Of a stretch of DNA of 64,000 nucleotides, positions 52,255-61,294 are shown piece by piece. The position numbers and the translations under genes were made by a program. Under the pieces are notes generated by a model, which saw only the letters and a program-made list of their open reading frames with translations, searched no databases and was not told where the DNA came from. The DNA comes from Robertmurraya massiliosenegalensis JC6 (GTDB lineage: Bacteria > Bacillota > Bacilli > Bacillales > Cytobacillaceae): assembly GCF_000311725.1 (NCBI RefSeq), contig NZ_HE978514.1:296783-360782 (forward strand), written 5' to 3'. Positions within the stretch are counted from its first letter, which is position 1. Every line of letters begins with the position of its first letter.

Positions 52255-52376
52255 AAGAACGAAGGTATATTAAAAAACGAACATTTGTAGTGTTTTTCGT
52301 TCAAACTCTACTTGATAGTTTAATATTTGTATTATTTTTAGAGATCATCGTTCGTTTTTTAACTTGAGAAGCACAA
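52255..52376. repeat. Two-copy MITE-like element, copy 2
   Basis: Matches 49636-49758 along its length (AAGGTA-ATTAA, AACGAACATTT, TTCAAACTCT, CGTTCGTTTTTTAACTTGAG). It stands in the 520-nt gap between yjiH and the HTH gene, in the promoter region of yjiH. Confidence 0.7.
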
Positions 52377-52606
52377 TTATGATATTGAATACGCTATATA
52401 AAAAATTAGGATTGAGTGTTGGATAATTTCTATTAAATTATTTTCCTAATATACTATTACATTAATTCCTTAAACATAATAAATGATATTAGACCCCGAT
52501 TGCAAGTAAAATTTGCATAAACCGGATAATAATTTTTATATTTATGCATCTTTTACAAAGTGATGTTCTCTTTTGCGATTGGAATCTTGTAATAGACAAA
52601 AATAAA

Positions 52607-52632
52607 CAGACGTATGCGTTGGCATACGTCTG
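52607..52632 (-). terminator. Terminator of the HTH gene
   Basis: 11-bp perfect stem CAGACGTATGC / GCATACGTCTG with a 4-nt loop, followed on the minus strand by TTTATTTTT. Confidence 0.85.
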
Positions 52633-52704
52633 ATAGAAAACTCGGTTCGCACTTCAGCCCGGGATGATAAATAGCCGGATAGATTCCGCCTCAGAAACGC
52701 ATTC

Positions 52705-52935
52705 TTAGTCTTCATCCTTAACATCAATATCTTCCGGGATCGGTTCATTAAGAATCTCTTCTACTAACTCTTTATATTTTTCCAACTGTTTAAGATGGGT
52801 TTGGAACTGGTCTCGATTCACCAAATATTGCTCCCCATCATGTACAGCACGAATCCGTTTTGCTAAGATTAGCTCTGTGACAGCTGATTCTGTTAAGGAC
52901 AAATATTCCGCTGCCTCTTTTACCGTTAAATACAT
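52705..52935 (-). CDS. Excisionase-type helix-turn-helix protein
   Basis: The start is ATG 52935 (76 residues), 6 nt after GGAGAG. The first 45 residues form an Xis/MerR-like winged helix (YLTVKEAAEYLSLTESAVTE, LILAKRIRAVHDGEQYLVNR), followed by an acidic helical C-terminus (KYKELVEEILNEPIPEDIDV). Such single-domain proteins bind DNA as architectural or repressor proteins. No phage or integrase gene is nearby, so an excisionase role is not supported. Single gene with terminator. Confidence 0.82.
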   Translation of the reverse strand: MYLTVKEAAEYLSLTESAVTELILAKRIRAVHDGEQYLVNRDQFQTHLKQLEKYKELVEEILNEPIPEDIDVKDED

Positions 52936-53191
52936 GAAAAACTCTCCATTTCTCCAGTTAATCAAACGATTGATCTGATTTCTTTGATACCTAAACTATA
53001 TTATAAGTCAATTTTGCGAAAAAGAGGCTGGGAAATAACTAGCTTCAAATTCACCTTTCTCTATTTTTGAGTGTTAATTTTGCCATGAACGCAACACCCA
53101 TTGCGTTTCCTACCTTCAATTTTCCTTGAGCAGAATATCGAGTGAAACACAAATTACCCTTCAAGAATCCGGTTTATCTAAATTTAATTTT

Positions 53192-53412
53192 GCTCCAACC
53201 ATCTCTCACGCTTAAGCGGAAATTTTCCTGTTATATAGTCATTGGAGTCCTTTTTAGGCGAAATAACGGAAGATTTTCCGCTTATGGAGAGCAAAAACGT
53301 TTATTTTGACATTTTTTCAGTGCATAGCAGGAATTTCTCCTGTTATTTCGGCTCTTTTTCATGATGGTGGCTCATTAAGCGGAATTTTTCCTGTTATTTT
53401 TTCATCCCGATA
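53192..53412. repeat. Hairpin-rich dispersed repeat, copy 2
   Basis: Related to copy 1 (22311-22684) without the internal duplication: GCTCCAACCATCTCTCACGC, TTTAGGCGAAATAACGGAAG, TTTTCCGCTTATGGAGAGC, CATGATGGTGGCTCATTAAG. It fills most of the 566-nt gap between the HTH gene and the aminotransferase gene; no gene seen there. Confidence 0.85.
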
Positions 53413-53452
53413 CGCCACAAGTCGAGGGAATTTTATACACTCCCAACTAGAA

Positions 53453-53481
53453 TCAAAAAGTCGTTACTACCGACTTTTTGA
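53453..53481 (-). terminator. Terminator of the aminotransferase gene
   Basis: 10-bp perfect stem CAAAAAGTCG / CGACTTTTTG with a 7-nt loop. Confidence 0.8.
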
Positions 53482-53501
53482 CTCCAGCCTCTTTATTCTC
53501 C

Positions 53502-54671
53502 TTAGTTCGATACCATTAAAGCATTTTCTCGAAAAGCAGCAACTGCTTTTTCAATCGAAACATCTAATCCAAATTCGTTCAATGTCTCACCAATTAATAC
53601 TATCGCTTTTTCAAGCATTTCAACCGTTGTATTCCCCATATGTCCAATTCGGAATGCTTTCCCTGCTAAATGAGCCAAAGCACCAGCAACGATCAATCCC
53701 TTTTCAGCCAGTGCAGCACGAAAAGCTGCATCATCAATTCCCTCTGGATATCGTATACAGCTTAATGTTGCTGCAGCAACCGATTCATCTGCCAATGCCT
53801 TCATGCCATATTTGGAAAGTCCAGCTCTTACAGCTGTACCGAATGCCAAATGGCGCTTATAACGGTTCTCCAACCCTTCCTCTAAAACCAATCTCATTCC
53901 TTCTTCATAAGCATAGACAAGATTTACAGGTGGAGTCGCAAAGTATTTTGATGGATCCTTCATAATCGGAATCCAGTTATAAATATCGCCATAATAAGCT
54001 GAAACCCGTTCCATTTTTTCTCGGACAGCAAGTGCTGTTTGGTTAAATGCTATAATCGCCAGACCCGGTGGAACGCCGATTGCTTTTTGTGACCCTGTTA
54101 ACACAACATCAATTTTCGCATCAGAGTCACCATATGCTTTACTCATATCCTCTTCCATCGCCGCTGTTGCGCATACACCATCAAGAATGACAAGAGCACC
54201 GTATTTTTTTATAAGAGGAACGAGCACATCAAGATTGGCTGCCACACCCGTTGATGTGTCGGCATGGGTAATCGTGACTGCTTTATAATGACCTGTTGCA
54301 AGCTTCGCCTCTATCTCTTCTGGAGCAACTTGTTTTCCCCATTCTGCTTGAAGGACGTCTACTTCAATTCCAAATGCTTGTCCTAGCTTAATGAAACGAT
54401 CGCCAAAGTAGCCATGACTAATGACCAAAAGCTTCTCTCCAGCTGCCACCGTATTTACTAGCGCCATTTCCATGGCAATCGTTCCTGAACCTGAAATGAC
54501 AAACACTTCACCATCTGTTTTTAACATCGCTCTTGTCTTTTCAATCGCACTTTTGTAAATGGCAACAAACCTAGGGTCCGTATGACTTCTCGTTTCACTC
54601 GCTAATGCATCGTAAATTGATTCTACCACAGGCGTTGGACCTGGGATTAATAACATTTCTTCATTCCGCAT
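53502..54671 (-). CDS. Class V aminotransferase (alanine/serine-glyoxylate type)
   Basis: 389 residues. Start region LLIPGPTPVVESIYDALASE; PLP phosphate loop VISGSGTIAMEMALVN; Asp that binds the pyridine nitrogen in LVILDGVCATAAMEED; Schiff-base lysine in LTGSQKAIGVPPGLAI; C-terminal FRIGHMGNTTVEML. This is the family of alanine-glyoxylate, serine-glyoxylate and ureidoglycine-glyoxylate (PucG) aminotransferases. No purine catabolism genes are near, so the donor is uncertain; photorespiration-like glyoxylate detoxification is the usual role. GGGAGG RBS, monocistronic. Confidence 0.9.
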   Translation of the reverse strand: MRNEEMLLIPGPTPVVESIYDALASETRSHTDPRFVAIYKSAIEKTRAMLKTDGEVFVISGSGTIAMEMALVNTVAAGEKLLVISHGYFGDRFIKLGQAFGIEVDVLQAEWGKQVAPEEIEAKLATGHYKAVTITHADTSTGVAANLDVLVPLIKKYGALVILDGVCATAAMEEDMSKAYGDSDAKIDVVLTGSQKAIGVPPGLAIIAFNQTALAVREKMERVSAYYGDIYNWIPIMKDPSKYFATPPVNLVYAYEEGMRLVLEEGLENRYKRHLAFGTAVRAGLSKYGMKALADESVAAATLSCIRYPEGIDDAAFRAALAEKGLIVAGALAHLAGKAFRIGHMGNTTVEMLEKAIVLIGETLNEFGLDVSIEKAVAAFRENALMVSN

Positions 54672-54774
54672 ATTCCTTGTCCTCCCTAAGCATTCATTTG
54701 TCTATCTAACTCCTATTATACTATTTAAATCGCTTTCATCTATCATTGTTGGAAGATTTTCAAAAAATCCCCAG

Positions 54775-54800
54775 AAAAAAAACAGCCCTTCTTAAGAGCC
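54775..54800 (-). terminator. Candidate terminator of the VanW-family gene
   Basis: On the minus strand GCTCTT, 3-nt loop, AAGGGC (one G-U pair) followed by TGTTTTTTTT. Confidence 0.6.
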
Positions 54801-54826
54801 ATTTGCAGAATGGATAAAGTTTTTCG

Positions 54827-55810
54827 TTATAATTCACCATTTAATTTCTTTGCATACTCCTCAGAGGTTCTCACCTCTACGGTTAGTGAGCCACCTTCGA
54901 CAAATGCTTTTATTAAAAATGGCACATCATGTGGATTTTGAAAACGGAAATTTAAGCCACCATATGATACAGTCGCATCCCTTCCAACTGGAACATACCC
55001 AATACTAATCGAATGGTGATGCCATTCAATATATTCTACTCCGATCGCATCAACCGCATTAAACAAGGTCGACGATGTTTGACAAACACCACCGCCAATC
55101 CCTTCAACAAGCTCTTTATTGACAATTTCCATCGCCTTTTGATAGCCACTTGCTTCATCTCTTGGTCCAACAATCTCATTATAGGAGAAAATATCTCCTG
55201 GTCCGAAAATAACATTATTAATAGCGGCAGCTGATAATTCTATATTCTTCGCTCTGCCAACGACGCCACTGTCAAAGTACGTCGTATAAGAACTGATGAC
55301 CACTTCATCTAATTGTGATACCTCATCTGGAGAATACTGGCTTTCCGTTACCTGTAATGGCAACTCAACTTGACCACCTCGTTCACTCGCTTCGAGCACC
55401 CTCTTGACCAATTCTTCTTCTTGAAGAATGACCATTGGCTTCCCTTTTTGAATCTGTCCATTCTCATCGATTTTATCGAGAACCATCCTTTGATCAAAGC
55501 CCTCCGAATCTTCCGTTCCCCTTGCTAATTCCCTCGCCCAGTTTTTGAGCTCCGTTTGAAAGACAGCATCTTCTACTTCCAATTCCTTCAGATTAAAAGT
55601 TCTGATAATTTCCTTTGTCAACGGATTGACCACATCAATCATCAACTGCATCTTCTCTTTTTCTATCACTCTGTTATTTATCTCTACTGCAGCTGCGACC
55701 CTATGTGGCTTCATGTTTTTTACTACTTTCTCTGTTTCTTTTGAACAACCCCCTAATACAAATAAAATCACAACAACGAAAAAAAGACCTTTCCAACGAA
55801 ATTTCCCCAT
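54827..55810 (-). CDS. VanW family lipoprotein
   Basis: 327 residues. N-terminal lipobox VLGGC (Cys at about 22). The C-terminal 180 residues form the VanW domain: YFDSGVVGRAKNIELSAAAI, GPGDIFSYNEIVGPRDEASG, EGIGGGVCQTSSTLFNAV and HHHSISIGYVPVGRDATVSY. VanW occurs in some vancomycin clusters but most members, like this one, are chromosomal wall-associated proteins (YoaR-like) of unknown activity. The conserved Cys and His residues suggest a thiol-type hydrolase or transpeptidase, which is inference only. Confidence 0.88.
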   Translation of the reverse strand: MGKFRWKGLFFVVVILFVLGGCSKETEKVVKNMKPHRVAAAVEINNRVIEKEKMQLMIDVVNPLTKEIIRTFNLKELEVEDAVFQTELKNWARELARGTEDSEGFDQRMVLDKIDENGQIQKGKPMVILQEEELVKRVLEASERGGQVELPLQVTESQYSPDEVSQLDEVVISSYTTYFDSGVVGRAKNIELSAAAINNVIFGPGDIFSYNEIVGPRDEASGYQKAMEIVNKELVEGIGGGVCQTSSTLFNAVDAIGVEYIEWHHHSISIGYVPVGRDATVSYGGLNFRFQNPHDVPFLIKAFVEGGSLTVEVRTSEEYAKKLNGEL

Positions 55811-55956
55811 AGTTCCTCCCCATACTTATTTTCTCTATACTCTCCATCAAGGAAGGTATTACCATTTCCCATTGTATGCGGAGCAATCCCTACATATGCT
55901 GGGGAAACAAACCATTTTTTCCCTTTGCATAGGAGAAATTACGGGATTTCTTCCAT

Positions 55957-55990
55957 GAAAAAAAGCCTACTCGTAATGAGTAAGCTTAGA
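55957..55990 (-). terminator. Terminator of the TraB-family gene
   Basis: On the minus strand AAGCTTACTC, 5-nt loop, GAGTAGGCTT with one mismatch, then seven T. Confidence 0.85.
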
Positions 55991-57158
55991 AATTTTCGAA
56001 AAATAAGCGAATGACATCAGCACCACCAATAAAGGTACCTAATGAACTGCCAAGATTGGCGAAGACGATGACGAGTAAAACACGCGTCACTTTATTGGAC
56101 CAAAATCCTTTAACTGTGAACACATCTTCCGTTAATGTTTCAAAGTCGTTCACGCTCGGTCTACTAAAATAGGCTTGGACGAATCCTGCAAACCAACCGG
56201 CTGCAAGGAGTGGATTAAGCGATGTGATCGGAGCTGCTATAAATGCCGTTAATATGGCAATCGGATGTCCTAATGCGATAGCAGTCCCAATCGCTGATAA
56301 TGAACCATTCCAAATTACCCAGCTTAACGTTTGCTGCAAGCCAGCATCAGGATTAGCAAAAAACGTATAAGCAATAATGGCCAAGATAGCAATTGGAATC
56401 GACCAGCCAATGATTTTGGGAGCCTTTGATTTTGGTGGAAGCTTGGACAATTGCTTTAAGTCATGGTCCTTTTTTATTTCTTCCTGAATACCTGGAACAT
56501 GGGCTGCTCCTAAGACGGCTACAATTTTTTTACCTGGTGCTTCTTTAATTTTTTGCGCTAGGTACTGATCGCGTTCATCAATTAGAGGCACTTTTAAACG
56601 AGGAAAGGACTCGGTAAATTCATTTAATACCGTATTAATCATATCCTTGCTCTTCATTTTCTCCAGTTCTTCTTCAGAAATCGTGTCTTTGCTGAAAATG
56701 CTTGCTACCACTTGTGCAAGAAGCTGCGCTTTCCCCCAAAGTCCAACCTGATGCCAAATTCTTGAAAAAGTCGTTTGAATATTTCGATCAGCAAGCACTA
56801 ACTTTGCACCTGTTTCTTTCGCTGATTCAATCCCTTGAATCATCTCTTGTCCAGGTTGAATGCCTAACTGACTCGCCATTCTCTTTTGGAAAGAAGAAAT
56901 AGCCAAATTAATAAGCAATAATGATGCTTTTTTCTGCTTAATAACACTAAATATGTCCATGTTCTTCCATGAGTTTCCTGCCATGATCGATTGGTACCGT
57001 TGTTCATCTAGCTCTACACAAACAGCATCAGGATTTTCTGCTTCAATTACTTCTTTTACTTGTTCAGCACTTTGTTTTGATACATGAGCCGTACCAATGA
57101 GTATGTATTCTTTTTCATCTAATAAAATTCTCGTTATATTTTCATGTTCCAATGACAT
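55986..57158 (-). CDS. TraB/PrgY family membrane protein
   Basis: 390 residues. The N-terminal ~235 residues form the TraB (Tiki-like) domain with LIGTAHVSKQSAEQVKEVIE, VELDEQRYQSI and the second histidine motif VAVLGAAHVPGIQEE; the C-terminus has four to five membrane helices. Tiki/TraB proteins share a metal-dependent EreA/ChaN-like fold; PrgY of Enterococcus reduces pheromone activity. A membrane-bound metalloprotease is a plausible reading, but not shown for this branch. AAAGGAAGG RBS, monocistronic. Confidence 0.88.
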   Translation of the reverse strand: MSLEHENITRILLDEKEYILIGTAHVSKQSAEQVKEVIEAENPDAVCVELDEQRYQSIMAGNSWKNMDIFSVIKQKKASLLLINLAISSFQKRMASQLGIQPGQEMIQGIESAKETGAKLVLADRNIQTTFSRIWHQVGLWGKAQLLAQVVASIFSKDTISEEELEKMKSKDMINTVLNEFTESFPRLKVPLIDERDQYLAQKIKEAPGKKIVAVLGAAHVPGIQEEIKKDHDLKQLSKLPPKSKAPKIIGWSIPIAILAIIAYTFFANPDAGLQQTLSWVIWNGSLSAIGTAIALGHPIAILTAFIAAPITSLNPLLAAGWFAGFVQAYFSRPSVNDFETLTEDVFTVKGFWSNKVTRVLLVIVFANLGSSLGTFIGGADVIRLFFENF

Positions 57159-57227
57159 AGATTACCTTCCTTTATGAAGCGATAATACCTATTATTATAC
57201 ACTATTCACCTTTGAAACGAGAAAAAT

Positions 57228-57256
57228 CAGTCTTCCATTTTTCATGGAAGACTAAA
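57228..57256 (-). terminator. Terminator of the CoA-transferase gene
   Basis: 10-bp perfect stem AGTCTTCCAT / ATGGAAGACT, 5-nt loop, TTTTT beyond on the minus strand. Confidence 0.85.
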
Positions 57257-57263
57257 AAGAACG

Positions 57264-58781
57264 TTAACGATTTACTTTTTTAGAGGCAAATAACATCGAG
57301 CCGTTTTCTGCAAACTGACTATGCCAAGAAAAAGCCTTTTCTAACACATGTGGTGTTTGCCCTCCGCGAGAAAGTGCTTCTGTATAATAGTCCCATAATT
57401 GTTGGCGATACATTGGATGGGCACAGTTTTCAATGATTTTCTCGACTCTTTCTCTTGGTGCTAAGCCACGCAAATCGGCATATCCTTGTTCGGTGACGAC
57501 GATATCAACATCATGCTCCGTGTGGTCCGTATGGGAAACATATGGAACAACACTAGAAATATTTCCACCTTTTGCAATCGATTTTGTGACAAAAATAGCA
57601 AGACGTGCATTGCGAGCAAAATCCCCAGAACCCCCAATTCCGTTCATCATTTTCGTCCCTAAAACATGAGTAGAATTCACATTTCCATAAATATCAAATT
57701 CTAACGCTGTGTTAATGGAAATTAATCCGAGGCGTCTAATGATCTCTGGATGATTGGAGATTTCCTGTGGACGCATGACAATTTTATCGCGATATTGTTC
57801 AAACTGACTTAATACCTTCTCCATCTTCTCTTCTGATAAGGTAATAGAGCAACAAGAAGCAAAATGGACTTTCCCCGCATCAATTAAATCAAAAACAGCG
57901 TCCTGTAATACTTCTGAATAAACTTCTAAATCATGAAACTCCGAATCTAACATCCCGTGCAGAACGGCATTGGCAATTGAACCAATTCCTGATTGCAGCG
58001 GTGCAAGCTTAGGAGTGAGTCGTCGTTCTTCAATTTCGGAACGAAAAAATGAAATAAGATGATCAGCCATTCGTTTTGTCTCTTCATCTGGTGAGACAAT
58101 TGTAGAAGGAGAATCTAATTGATTTGTAAAAACGATCCCCTTCACTTTATTGATATCAACCGGAATTCCGATCGTCCCAATACGATCATCTACTTTTTTC
58201 AATGGAATCGGCTCTCTTTTTCCTTGCTGACCTGGATCGTATAAATCATGAACCCCCTCTAATAATGGTGATTGAGACATATTGATTTCAATAATGATGT
58301 TTTTGGCATGCTTAGCAAAAGTTAAGGAGTTGCCTACTGAAGTTGTTGGAATCACCCATCCATCCTCTTGAATAGAAATCGCTTCCAATATTGCGTAATC
58401 AATCGAATCAATGACGCCTGCACGGACCAATTCTGCTGTATGAGATAAATGGTGATCAACAAATAAATGTTCACCTGCATTAATTTTCTTCCTCATTGTC
58501 GCATCCGCTTGAAACGGTAGGCGTTTGTTAATGATACCCGCTTCTGCAAATAAGCGGTCTACATCAGAGCCCAAGGATGCTCCAGTAAACACATTAACCT
58601 TAAAGCTTTCTCGTTCAGCTCGCTTCACTAAAGCAAATGGAACTGCTTTTACATCCCCAGCTCGTGTAAATCCACTTAAGCCTAACGTCATCCCATCTTG
58701 AATCCACGATGCCGCTAATTCCGGTGTGACAACACGATTTTTTAACGCTGGAATGCCAATCCTCTCTAATTGTTTTTCCAT
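57264..58781 (-). CDS. Succinyl-CoA:acetate-type CoA-transferase
   Basis: The start is ATG 58781 (505 residues), 6 nt after AGAGGG. N-terminal DGMTLGLSGFTRAGDVKAVP and the oxyanion-type loop LQSGIGSIANAVLHG; the catalytic glutamate is in LEVYSEVLQDAVFD; C-terminal IVVTEQGYADLRGLAPRER. This is the acetyl-CoA hydrolase/transferase family with the length and motifs of succinyl-CoA:acetate CoA-transferases (AarC/Cat1 type). It moves CoA between succinate and acetate or similar acids. A LytTR regulator gene lies just upstream on the same strand. Confidence 0.92.
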   Translation of the reverse strand: MEKQLERIGIPALKNRVVTPELAASWIQDGMTLGLSGFTRAGDVKAVPFALVKRAERESFKVNVFTGASLGSDVDRLFAEAGIINKRLPFQADATMRKKINAGEHLFVDHHLSHTAELVRAGVIDSIDYAILEAISIQEDGWVIPTTSVGNSLTFAKHAKNIIIEINMSQSPLLEGVHDLYDPGQQGKREPIPLKKVDDRIGTIGIPVDINKVKGIVFTNQLDSPSTIVSPDEETKRMADHLISFFRSEIEERRLTPKLAPLQSGIGSIANAVLHGMLDSEFHDLEVYSEVLQDAVFDLIDAGKVHFASCCSITLSEEKMEKVLSQFEQYRDKIVMRPQEISNHPEIIRRLGLISINTALEFDIYGNVNSTHVLGTKMMNGIGGSGDFARNARLAIFVTKSIAKGGNISSVVPYVSHTDHTEHDVDIVVTEQGYADLRGLAPRERVEKIIENCAHPMYRQQLWDYYTEALSRGGQTPHVLEKAFSWHSQFAENGSMLFASKKVNR

Positions 58782-58908
58782 CCACATCCCTCTTTCTGTA
58801 ACCCTTTTCAATAAATTTTAACGTATGTAAGTTGCAGATAGAGAAATCCGAGTTAAAGAAGGAAAAATTTAAATAAACCAGAAAATTCAAACTCTAAAGC
58901 ACGAAGAA

Positions 58909-59553
58909 CTAAAACCCTAAAATCTTCCGGAAATAACTTGAGTAGGACTGACTGACATGGATTCGCATTCCATTTTTCATTTCCAGTACAAAAGTAGAAT
59001 GAGTATCAGGATAAATTTCTTGAATATAATGTACATTGACGATATAGGAGCGATGACAGCGAACAAATGAATCACGAGGTAAAATATATTCAAACTCCTG
59101 CAAAGAATGTTTGTGGACACCCGAGTACTCTTCTCCGTGTACATAAGTCTTCCGGTCCTTAACCTCTAAATACAGCACCTCTGAATAAGGGAGTGGCTTC
59201 CATCCGTCTAAGGTTTTGATTGTGACCACCGATTTCCCGTTCGTATGGGCAGGATAAATCGCTGTCACACAGCCTTCCAAAACCCCATCATGATAAAAAG
59301 GAACAGCCATGCCGTGATAAGGAACACCAAATACATCACGGTCAATAAACTCTGAAACTTTTTGCCCTGATCTGATTGCTTTATAGGCAATCGTCCCTTT
59401 TTTGACAGGATCGCCTGCTTTTATTTTCAGATTGATTCGTTTGCTTGGACGGTAATAGATGTATTCTTTTGGATTTGAAACAGCTATCGAAATCTCATCA
59501 GAAAACAATTCTCCCATTACATCTAAAAGGGAGCTCAATGACAAACTTTCCAT
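58909..59553 (-). CDS. LytTR transcription regulator with N-terminal sensor domain
   Basis: 214 residues. Residues 1-~105 form a small-molecule sensor-like domain (DEISIAVSNPKEYIYYRPSK, VFGVPYHGMAVPFYHDGVLE) of the kind found in front of some chemoreceptors and regulators. Residues ~115-214 are a LytTR DNA-binding domain (LPYSEVLYLEVKDRKTYVHG, SFVRCHRSYIVNVHYIQEIY). There is no receiver domain, so it is not a phosphorylation-controlled regulator. It sits 127 nt upstream of the CoA-transferase gene and may sense a related metabolite. AGGTGGG RBS. Confidence 0.87.
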   Translation of the reverse strand: MESLSLSSLLDVMGELFSDEISIAVSNPKEYIYYRPSKRINLKIKAGDPVKKGTIAYKAIRSGQKVSEFIDRDVFGVPYHGMAVPFYHDGVLEGCVTAIYPAHTNGKSVVTIKTLDGWKPLPYSEVLYLEVKDRKTYVHGEEYSGVHKHSLQEFEYILPRDSFVRCHRSYIVNVHYIQEIYPDTHSTFVLEMKNGMRIHVSQSYSSYFRKILGF

Positions 59554-59646
59554 CTTTTTATCCCACCTACCTAATATGAACCTAGTAGCTATTTTATCAT
59601 TGTAGGAAAAAAAAGACTTCAGAAAATTGACTGAGCTCCCGCAAGG

Positions 59647-60603
59647 TTAAGTAGTCGTATTCCAAGACCGAATCCCATCGTCCTCATCAAATTCGATAAT
59701 AACATCGGTCACGCCTTTCATTTCAAAAATTTTTGCTTCAATTCGGTCCTTAATTTGGCCGGCTTCTCCTACACTAAGGTTTGGATCAATCTCTAATTTC
59801 ATTTCAATATGGAAATCCTCTCCTTCCTTCACTGCATATAACGTTTGGATATCTTTAATTTCTGGTTGTGTTAATATATATTTGGCGATAACTTCTTCCA
59901 AATCATCATCTGCTTCACCAAGAACTCCTTTTGCATTGTCTAAAAACACCCTACCAACGACAAAAAACATCATAAGCCCGATTAGAATAGAAGCAATTCC
60001 TTCAGCTGCATGAAAGCCAGCAAAATAGGCAAGCAAAATTCCAATAATGGCAATGACTCCACCAAGTGTAGCGACGAAATCTTCCATGAAGACAAGCTTT
60101 GTTGCTGGTTTCGCTCTTTTTAGATGGCCAAAGCTCTTAGATATGATTGCCATTCCTTTTGCCTCCACATTTGTCTCATGGAGCACCTCCTTCATCGCCT
60201 TGAAAAGGACGTATGATTCCAAAAGAACAGCTACTCCTAATACCAAAATATTGATGAGAATCCCCTTTGATTCTGTCGGGTGAAGAATATGATGATACCC
60301 TTCCTTAATCGTTTCATAGCTCATTATTCCAACAATGATTACAGCCCCAAGTAAAACCAAATTCACCAGACGGCCAAACCCATTTGGATAACGGTCAGTC
60401 GGCAATTTTTTACTTAAAGCACTGCCAATAAATACGAAAAATTGATTTGCGGCATCTCCTAATGAATGCATCGTTTCTGCAAACATGGCTACATTGCCTG
60501 TATAAAAGTAGGCAACTCCTTTAACAGCAGCAATAATCGTATTAACAACAGCCGCAATTAATGATGATTTATTTCCTTGCCTCAAGATGCTATTTCGTTT
60601 CAT
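59647..60603 (-). CDS. Cation diffusion facilitator (CDF) family exporter
   Basis: 318 residues with six membrane helices. Helix 2 carries HSLGDAANQFF and helix 5 FMEDFVATLGGVIA, which supply the transport-site acidic residues; a cytoplasmic C-terminal domain follows (ILTQPEIKDIQTLYAVKEGE, HIEMKLEIDPNLS). It exports divalent metal ions (Zn, Mn, Fe or Co) with proton antiport. The site reads HxxxD…ED-type rather than a standard ZitB HxxxD/HxxxD set, so Mn or Fe is possible. GGAGG RBS, single gene. Confidence 0.9.
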   Translation of the reverse strand: MKRNSILRQGNKSSLIAAVVNTIIAAVKGVAYFYTGNVAMFAETMHSLGDAANQFFVFIGSALSKKLPTDRYPNGFGRLVNLVLLGAVIIVGIMSYETIKEGYHHILHPTESKGILINILVLGVAVLLESYVLFKAMKEVLHETNVEAKGMAIISKSFGHLKRAKPATKLVFMEDFVATLGGVIAIIGILLAYFAGFHAAEGIASILIGLMMFFVVGRVFLDNAKGVLGEADDDLEEVIAKYILTQPEIKDIQTLYAVKEGEDFHIEMKLEIDPNLSVGEAGQIKDRIEAKIFEMKGVTDVIIEFDEDDGIRSWNTTT

Positions 60604-60731
60604 CGTTTTCCTCCATCCAAGATTTGTCCAGTATTTATAGAATTCACTAAATCAATGCTTCTTATTTATTTATCGGAAACTCTCTACTGTCTTCACATAC
60701 ACTGTACTATCTAAATAGGTGGTGAGCGAAC

Positions 60732-61226
60732 ATGATCCATACTGTAAAAGTAGGGGAAACACTTCATCAAATTTCAAGAGATTATCGTACTCCTCTGTCC
60801 TCCATCATTCAGGCCAATCCAACAATCAATCCAAATATGCTCTATCCTGGGCAAGCAATTGTTATTCCAGGGTTTCCTGACATTCATACGATCCCTTATA
60901 CAATTGATGTCTCTACTTCTAATCGTACATTGACACTTCTTGGGGATGGGGTACAGCAAAAACAATATCCAATTGCCGTAGGGAGAATGCTTCATGAGAC
61001 CCCAATCGGCAATTTTATCATAATTAATAAAGCCCCAAATCCCGGCGGACCTTTTGGAACGATGTGGCTGAGTTTGTCGAAAGAACATTATGGAATCCAT
61101 GGAACGAACGATCCGAACTCCATCGGTCATGCTGTTTCAAGAGGATGCATCCGAATGCATAATCATGATGTCGAAGAATTAGCTAGCATTGTCCCCATTG
61201 GAACCCCTGTTTTAATCCATCCTTAA
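60732..61226 (+). CDS. ykuD: LysM-containing L,D-transpeptidase (YkuD-like)
   Basis: 164 residues, no signal peptide. LysM at residues 1-47 ([20 protein letters not shown]) and YkuD catalytic domain at about 53-164 with H123-G-T and the nucleophile C139 in [16 protein letters not shown]. Same size and layout as B. subtilis YkuD (LdtBs), which forms L,D cross-links in peptidoglycan, especially in the spore cortex or outer wall. GGTGG RBS. Divergent from the CDF gene. Confidence 0.95.
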   Translation: MIHTVKVGETLHQISRDYRTPLSSIIQANPTINPNMLYPGQAIVIPGFPDIHTIPYTIDVSTSNRTLTLLGDGVQQKQYPIAVGRMLHETPIGNFIIINKAPNPGGPFGTMWLSLSKEHYGIHGTNDPNSIGHAVSRGCIRMHNHDVEELASIVPIGTPVLIHP

Positions 61227-61294
61227 TTGAACGAATATCCTTTTTACCTCTGTGAAAAATAAGAGAATACTGGCTTTCAAAAGGAGAAAAACTG

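Noticed and set aside
52542..52748. Minus-strand 68-codon frame overlapping the HTH gene end
   Set aside because: It runs through the terminator hairpin of the HTH gene and has no RBS.
52705..52935. Prophage excisionase and prophage remnant
   Set aside because: The HTH protein stands alone; no integrase, att-like repeats or phage genes are nearby.
53306..53965. Long + strand frame (219 codons) across the repeat and the aminotransferase 3' half
   Set aside because: It is antisense to the clear aminotransferase gene and begins in a non-coding repeat; composition is not protein-like and there is no RBS.
54827..55810. Vancomycin resistance cluster
   Set aside because: VanW homologue is a single chromosomal gene; no vanHAX or vanRS genes are present.
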